A stretch of 24,477 nucleotides of DNA, taken from positions 5,848 to 30,324 of the forward strand of contig DQGN01000017.1 of the NCBI GenBank assembly GCA_003524745.1. Direction: 5' to 3'. Below are positions 20,474 to 24,477 of the stretch, piece by piece. The number at the start of each line of letters is the position of its first letter. The stretch's first letter is position 1. The notes under the pieces were generated by a model. It worked only from the letters and a program-made list of their open reading frames with translations. It was not told where the DNA came from and did not search any database. Position numbers and translations under genes: made by a program. This stretch comes from Patescibacteria group bacterium. Its GTDB lineage: Bacteria; Patescibacteriota; Kazan-3B-28; UBA10110.

Positions 20474-21790
20474 TTATTTCATCAATAATGATTGAAAATT
20501 CACGATATTCTTTTGCATGTCATGGTTGGCGAAAAAAGTGGCTTGAGCTTTTTTAATCAGATTATGAACATACGGTAAATCTGTGAGCAAACGCCGGATG
20601 GCCAGCTGCAATTGATAAACGTCTTCCTGATCAACTACGGCGGCGAAATCATTCTCTTTGGCATAATGAGCCAAATGGCTGGTAGTGGGAGCATGCACTA
20701 AAATTGGTCGGCCAGAAATTAGATATTCCGTCATTTTGCCTGGAGTAGCGGTATTGATAATGTCGGGGCTATCGGTATGCCACGAGAGGGGTAAAAATAA
20801 AATATTAGCCCGACTTTGAATCCGGGGCATCTCGGTATTGGGAGCGGCTGCTACGTGAAGGTAGGGGCGATCCAACCCAACTGCTTTCAGATAATCCCGA
20901 GATTGAGTGGCATAGATATGCAATTCGATTTCCAAGTCAGTTAATTGGTCGATCGCCTTAATTAAATTACGCATACTACCCAATTGTGCCCAATAAACAT
21001 TACCGGTAAAGAGAATAGTGTAAGGCGACTTGGGTTGGTAAGGGGTTAAGAGGGGAAGATAAGTATTTGGATCAGCAGCGTTATAGATAATTTCAATTTT
21101 TTCAGCGATCTTATCACCGTATCTTTGCCGATAAAATTCTTTAGTCCCCTCATTATTGACAATAATTTTTTCTGCTGCGGTGCACAGCCGCTTTTCATAG
21201 AATTGGGCTACCCATTGGCCGAGAGTTGGGAGTAGATTCCCTTGATAGATATCAAAAAAATAAACAATAAAAGGCACTTTAGTGGCTCGATGGATATGGT
21301 AAGTTGAAATTAGTGCTGGCCCATAATCAGAAAATCCAACCAGTAATTCAATTTTGTGAGAACAGACAGCTTGCTTGCCGACTTTGGTGAGCATAAGAAT
21401 TTGTGTGATAGTGGCGGGGTCGCCCAAGATTGCTTTGACCCACTTATTTTTTTTGGCGGCCAATTTTAGCCGAGTAGTAATATTGGAATTGACAATGGTC
21501 ACCGACAATTTGGTCAGCCAACCTGTAGCGAGGCCGGTCCTGGTGTTGACGGAGGTTTCTTGCTGATGAATAGTTTTAGTAGCTCCGGGGCGGTCATAAA
21601 ACATATAATCACAGGGCAGCCAGCTGCCTAATTTCGCCGAAGTACTGTCTATATTATAAAAACTGGTTAAAATGGAGTATGAATCAATTGGCAAATCGCG
21701 CAATAACCGGTACATTATCTGGGGAGCTCCTGCCATGGTTGGGGGAGCGTATGATGAGATGAGAAGAGTTTTACGATACAAACCAGTCAT
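20474..21790 (-). CDS. Glycosyltransferase family 4-like
   Basis: A 438-residue GT-B protein. The N-terminus K-T-L-L-I-S-S-Y-A-P-P-T-M-A-G-A-P is the acceptor-side first loop with the small-residue turn. The C-terminal domain has Y-T-I-L-F-T-G-N-V-Y-W and T-P-G-K-M-T-E-Y-L-I-S-G-R-P-I-L-V-H-A-P, the donor-site helix of GT4. Its start is only 11 bases from the start of the divergent glycosyltransferase, so its promoter must overlap that gene. It is upstream of the amidotransferase with a two-base gap. The sugar is unknown. Confidence 0.8.
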   Translation of the reverse strand: MTGLYRKTLLISSYAPPTMAGAPQIMYRLLRDLPIDSYSILTSFYNIDSTSAKLGSWLPCDYMFYDRPGATKTIHQQETSVNTRTGLATGWLTKLSVTIVNSNITTRLKLAAKKNKWVKAILGDPATITQILMLTKVGKQAVCSHKIELLVGFSDYGPALISTYHIHRATKVPFIVYFFDIYQGNLLPTLGQWVAQFYEKRLCTAAEKIIVNNEGTKEFYRQRYGDKIAEKIEIIYNAADPNTYLPLLTPYQPKSPYTILFTGNVYWAQLGSMRNLIKAIDQLTDLEIELHIYATQSRDYLKAVGLDRPYLHVAAAPNTEMPRIQSRANILFLPLSWHTDSPDIINTATPGKMTEYLISGRPILVHAPTTSHLAHYAKENDFAAVVDQEDVYQLQLAIRRLLTDLPYVHNLIKKAQATFFANHDMQKNIVNFQSLLMK

Positions 21791-21801
21791 AATTTTAGCC
21801 C

Positions 21802-22932
21802 ATGCCTAGAAAAAAAGTCGTTTTTATCATTAATAATTTCGTGGTCGGAGGGGTGGAGCGATTTTCCCGCGATCTCTGGTCGCATTGGGATCACCAGCGC
21901 ATTGAGTTAATCGTGATTTCAGTATGGGGGTCAGGCGTGTTGGTAGACAGCTATAGAAAGGCGGGCATCCCTGTTTATTGGGCAGGCAGTAAACTGGTCT
22001 ATAGTAGCAAAAATCCTCTCCTGAAACTATACTTCACTATTATAGCACCCCTGGTTTGGTGCCGATTGGTGCTGCTATTACGCCGATTGCGACCGGCAGC
22101 GGTACTGACATGTCTAACCCAAGCCGATATTTTGGGCATTGCCGCTGCCAAATTTTGTCATATCCCTGTCCGCATTATTCGCCAAGCTGACATTAAAGTT
22201 GTCCATCCTCTGGTCAAGTGGCTGAAACAAAATTTGGCCGTGCGTTGGGCTAGCACGGTAATCGCTAACTCTGCTCCCACCGGAGAATTTATGCAGAACT
22301 ACTTTGGCGCGTCGGTGTCTAAGGTAATCGTGATTCCTAATGGGATTAATTTGAACAGATTTTCTCATATTTCCACCCAGCCCATTCGGGTGCAGCGCCC
22401 AGTCGTTGGGTTTCTGGGTCGGTTAGAAGTAATTAAAGGCATCCAGTACTTTGTTCCGGCGATTAATTTATTAAAAACCCAATATAATTTAATGCCTCCC
22501 GTAGTCATCTTTGGTGATGGTAGTTTGCGAGAAGCGTGGGAAGCATTTGCTCAACAAAATCAGCTTACTAATATTAGCTGGCGGGGTGAAGTTTTACAGC
22601 CCGAGTCAGCTTTACCAGAAATAGATATTTTGGTGATGCCTTCGCAAAGCGAAGGTTTTGGCTTCGTATTATTAGAGGGTCTCGCGGCAGCACGAGTGGT
22701 AGTGGCGTCTGATTTGCCGGTGTTTAGCTATATCACCAAATCATCAGATATTGTGTCCTTTTTTCCCATGGGGAACCCCCCGGCTCTGGCTGAGATTTTA
22801 GCCCAACTTATTCAAAACCCGCAATTATTAATCCAATTGCAAGCAAAAGTGCGCGCCTGGATGATTAAACACGGTTCGACCTATGATTTAGCTAATATAG
22901 CTCAAGCATATCAAGATGTTTTAGTCGGCTAA
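21802..22932 (+). CDS. Glycosyltransferase family 4
   Basis: A 376-residue GT-B protein with the classic GT4 signs: I-N-N-F-V-V-G-G-V-E-R near the N-terminus, V-I-P-N-G-I-N at the domain linker, G-F-L-G-R-L-E-V-I-K-G at the start of the C-terminal domain, and P-S-Q-S-E-G-F-G-F-V-L-L-E-G, which holds the E-x7-E pair that binds the nucleotide sugar. Such enzymes elongate lipid-linked glycans on the inner membrane face. It is flanked by genes on the other strand at both sides: 11 bases from the divergent GT start and a four-base convergent overlap with the flippase. Sugar specificity is unknown. Confidence 0.88.
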   Translation: MPRKKVVFIINNFVVGGVERFSRDLWSHWDHQRIELIVISVWGSGVLVDSYRKAGIPVYWAGSKLVYSSKNPLLKLYFTIIAPLVWCRLVLLLRRLRPAAVLTCLTQADILGIAAAKFCHIPVRIIRQADIKVVHPLVKWLKQNLAVRWASTVIANSAPTGEFMQNYFGASVSKVIVIPNGINLNRFSHISTQPIRVQRPVVGFLGRLEVIKGIQYFVPAINLLKTQYNLMPPVVIFGDGSLREAWEAFAQQNQLTNISWRGEVLQPESALPEIDILVMPSQSEGFGFVLLEGLAAARVVVASDLPVFSYITKSSDIVSFFPMGNPPALAEILAQLIQNPQLLIQLQAKVRAWMIKHGSTYDLANIAQAYQDVLVG

Positions 22933-24395
22933 ATCGTCGAGTTCTGCCACAAGGCCCTGATCCTACCAACTAAGGGTTCTTTGAGAACGATCAAAGATAG
23001 TCCATAAACTACTACTGATGTAATTATGATTGAATAGATATTAAACCCAGCTAACTTGCTTAATTCTATCGCAATAGTCATAACAATTGTTGCCAAAAGA
23101 ATGCGATAAATATGTTGCAAAATATTGAAATTAAATATTTTTTGCACGACAATGTAGATCCAACCGTAGGCGATAAATTGGGAAATAACAGTAGCAGTAG
23201 CGGCCCCTGCAGCGCCCCAGCTTAAGATAAACCAGCCATTAAGTAAAATGTTTAGTATGGCTCCGCTGGCCATTTGCACAATGAATCGTTTTTGGAGGCT
23301 GTTAGCCAGTATAGCGTGATAAATTACCATAATAGGGAAAGTGATAATAAATGAGCTGGCTAATATTTGTAATGGCAATGCGGTCATGGTATAACTATCA
23401 CCGTAAATTAGCTGGATTAGGCGCGGACCCAAAGTAATTCCGCCCGCCATCAAGGGCAAACCAGCTAATAGTGCCAGCGCTAAAGTCTGTTCAAAAATCT
23501 GTTTAAATTTTCCGTGATCTTGTTGGGCGAATCTCGATAAGGCTGGGAAAGCACTGGCCGCAATAATAGCTGGTATGGCGAATAATAATTGGATAGGTCG
23601 TTGTGCAGCTGAATAAAATCCAACTTCTTTTGCTGTACTCAACCAACCCAACATCAAAATATCGGTATACATCATGATTGACCAGAGCAAGTTAGTAACA
23701 GCGAAAGGCCATGCCTCCACTAAAACTGGTTTGATCAGCACCTTTTGAAAATATTGGGTTATCTTGCCCAATGTTTTATGTAAGCCGATTAGAATAGCTC
23801 CGGTGCCGACGAGACTAGCTATGACATATGCAGTAGTTAAAGCCATCGGCGTGGGCTCGCGGGTTAGAGCCACCCAAGCAATTATGACAGTAGCTAAGTT
23901 GGTGCCCAGATTAATGACCGCTTCCCATTGCATCTTCTCGGTTGACCTAATGACAGCGTAGCCGAAATCCCTGATCCCGTCTGAGAGAAGCAGTACGGCC
24001 AATAGGGGCAATAACACATTGGCTTCCGGCAGTTTACTAAAATACGGAGCGATGATCGCTGCCACCAAAGCGGTGAATGATAGCAAGCACAATTTAATCG
24101 TAAATACGGTGGCGATATAGTGATCGCGTTCGCTGGGGGAACAAGAGATTTGTTTAATTAGAATGCGGTTGACTCCAATATCCGAGAACAATATGGATAA
24201 CAATCCTGTGATTCCCAAGGCATAGGCGAATACGCCATAATCGTAAGCTCCCAGGACCCGCGCTGCATAAATGACAATAATCGCGCGGATTAATCGACTG
24301 GCAATCTGGCTAGTGCCTAGCCAGATAGTATTTTTGGCGATAGTTTGGCTAGTAGTCTGGTTAGTGAACAAAATGTTACTTATTTTAGATAGCAT
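22929..24395 (-). CDS. wzx: Wzx-type polysaccharide flippase (MOP superfamily)
   Basis: A 488-residue polytopic protein with about 14 hydrophobic helices. The N-terminus has the G-x-x-x-x-A-R-x-L-G-A-x-x-Y-G-x-F-A-Y-A pattern of PF01943/PF13440 exporters. It would flip undecaprenyl-diphosphate-linked repeat units to the outer face, where the Wzy/WaaL-like protein at 613-2877 could use them. It is a separate unit on the minus strand. A -10-like box lies 36 bases upstream of the start. Confidence 0.88.
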   Translation of the reverse strand: MLSKISNILFTNQTTSQTIAKNTIWLGTSQIASRLIRAIIVIYAARVLGAYDYGVFAYALGITGLLSILFSDIGVNRILIKQISCSPSERDHYIATVFTIKLCLLSFTALVAAIIAPYFSKLPEANVLLPLLAVLLLSDGIRDFGYAVIRSTEKMQWEAVINLGTNLATVIIAWVALTREPTPMALTTAYVIASLVGTGAILIGLHKTLGKITQYFQKVLIKPVLVEAWPFAVTNLLWSIMMYTDILMLGWLSTAKEVGFYSAAQRPIQLLFAIPAIIAASAFPALSRFAQQDHGKFKQIFEQTLALALLAGLPLMAGGITLGPRLIQLIYGDSYTMTALPLQILASSFIITFPIMVIYHAILANSLQKRFIVQMASGAILNILLNGWFILSWGAAGAATATVISQFIAYGWIYIVVQKIFNFNILQHIYRILLATIVMTIAIELSKLAGFNIYSIIITSVVVYGLSLIVLKEPLVGRIRALWQNSTI

Positions 24396-24430
24396 TTGTT
24401 AAGTGGTTGCTGACAAGTTTATACTCCTGA

Positions 24431-24436
24431 ATTATA
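24431..24436 (-). promoter_or_regulatory. Possible -10 box of the flippase gene
   Basis: TATAAT on the minus strand would place the start point about 29 bases before the ATG. The matching -35 position reads TTCTGG, which is poor. No Shine-Dalgarno is seen in the leader. The remaining bases to the window end hold nothing else recognisable. Confidence 0.3.
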
Positions 24437-24477
24437 GCTGATTTAGTAGTATACCAGAATATAAAACTAACCCATGC

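Overview
The window looks like a surface-polysaccharide locus from a small-genome, AT-rich bacterium that uses the standard genetic code (both TGA and TAA/TAG act as stops). The gene style suggests Candidate Phyla Radiation (Patescibacteria/Parcubacteria-like): a membrane-anchored TPR protein, an O-antigen-ligase/Wzy protein carrying C-terminal TPRs, many genes without a visible Shine-Dalgarno, and hairpin repeats packed into the gaps. That taxonomic placement is an inference from style; no marker gene is present.

Region 1 (1-3477): a TPR membrane protein, an O-antigen ligase/polymerase with TPRs, and an uncharacterised membrane-anchored protein, probably one operon. Region 2 (3520-7030): three nucleotide-sugar genes (UDP-HexNAc 2-epimerase, an inverting 4,6-dehydratase, an RmlD-like reductase) that together fit synthesis of a UDP-linked 6-deoxy-L-HexNAc sugar. 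The gaps around them are filled with two families of hairpin repeats. Region 3 (7251-8084): a self-contained unit with a strong promoter, a strong SD, a degenerate Nudix-fold gene and an intrinsic terminator. Region 4 (8160-17296): an OPA/GlpT-like transporter, a small HIGH-type cytidylyltransferase, and then the core of interest: a Fom1-like cytidylyltransferase-PEP mutase fusion, phosphonopyruvate decarboxylase, a three-domain protein (phosphonoacetaldehyde-reductase-like alcohol dehydrogenase, LicD, SAM methyltransferase), and an alpha/alpha-toroid-LicD fusion. Region 5 (17299-24395): three GT4 glycosyltransferases, an asparagine-synthase-type amidotransferase and a Wzx-type flippase, in mixed orientation.

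Taken together, the genes predict: PEP to phosphonopyruvate to phosphonoacetaldehyde to 2-hydroxyethylphosphonate (HEP), activation as HEP-CMP by the cytidylyltransferase domain, and transfer by LicD domains onto a glycan that is built by the GTs, flipped by Wzx and ligated or polymerised by the Wzy/WaaL-like protein. No C-P lyase, phosphonatase, AEP transaminase or Phn transporter is visible here, so the locus looks biosynthetic and HEP (not AEP) is the expected headgroup. The unusual part is the fusion of the headgroup-making reductase to a putative headgroup transferase and a methyltransferase. Its reading frame also contains a nine-G run that could make it phase variable.
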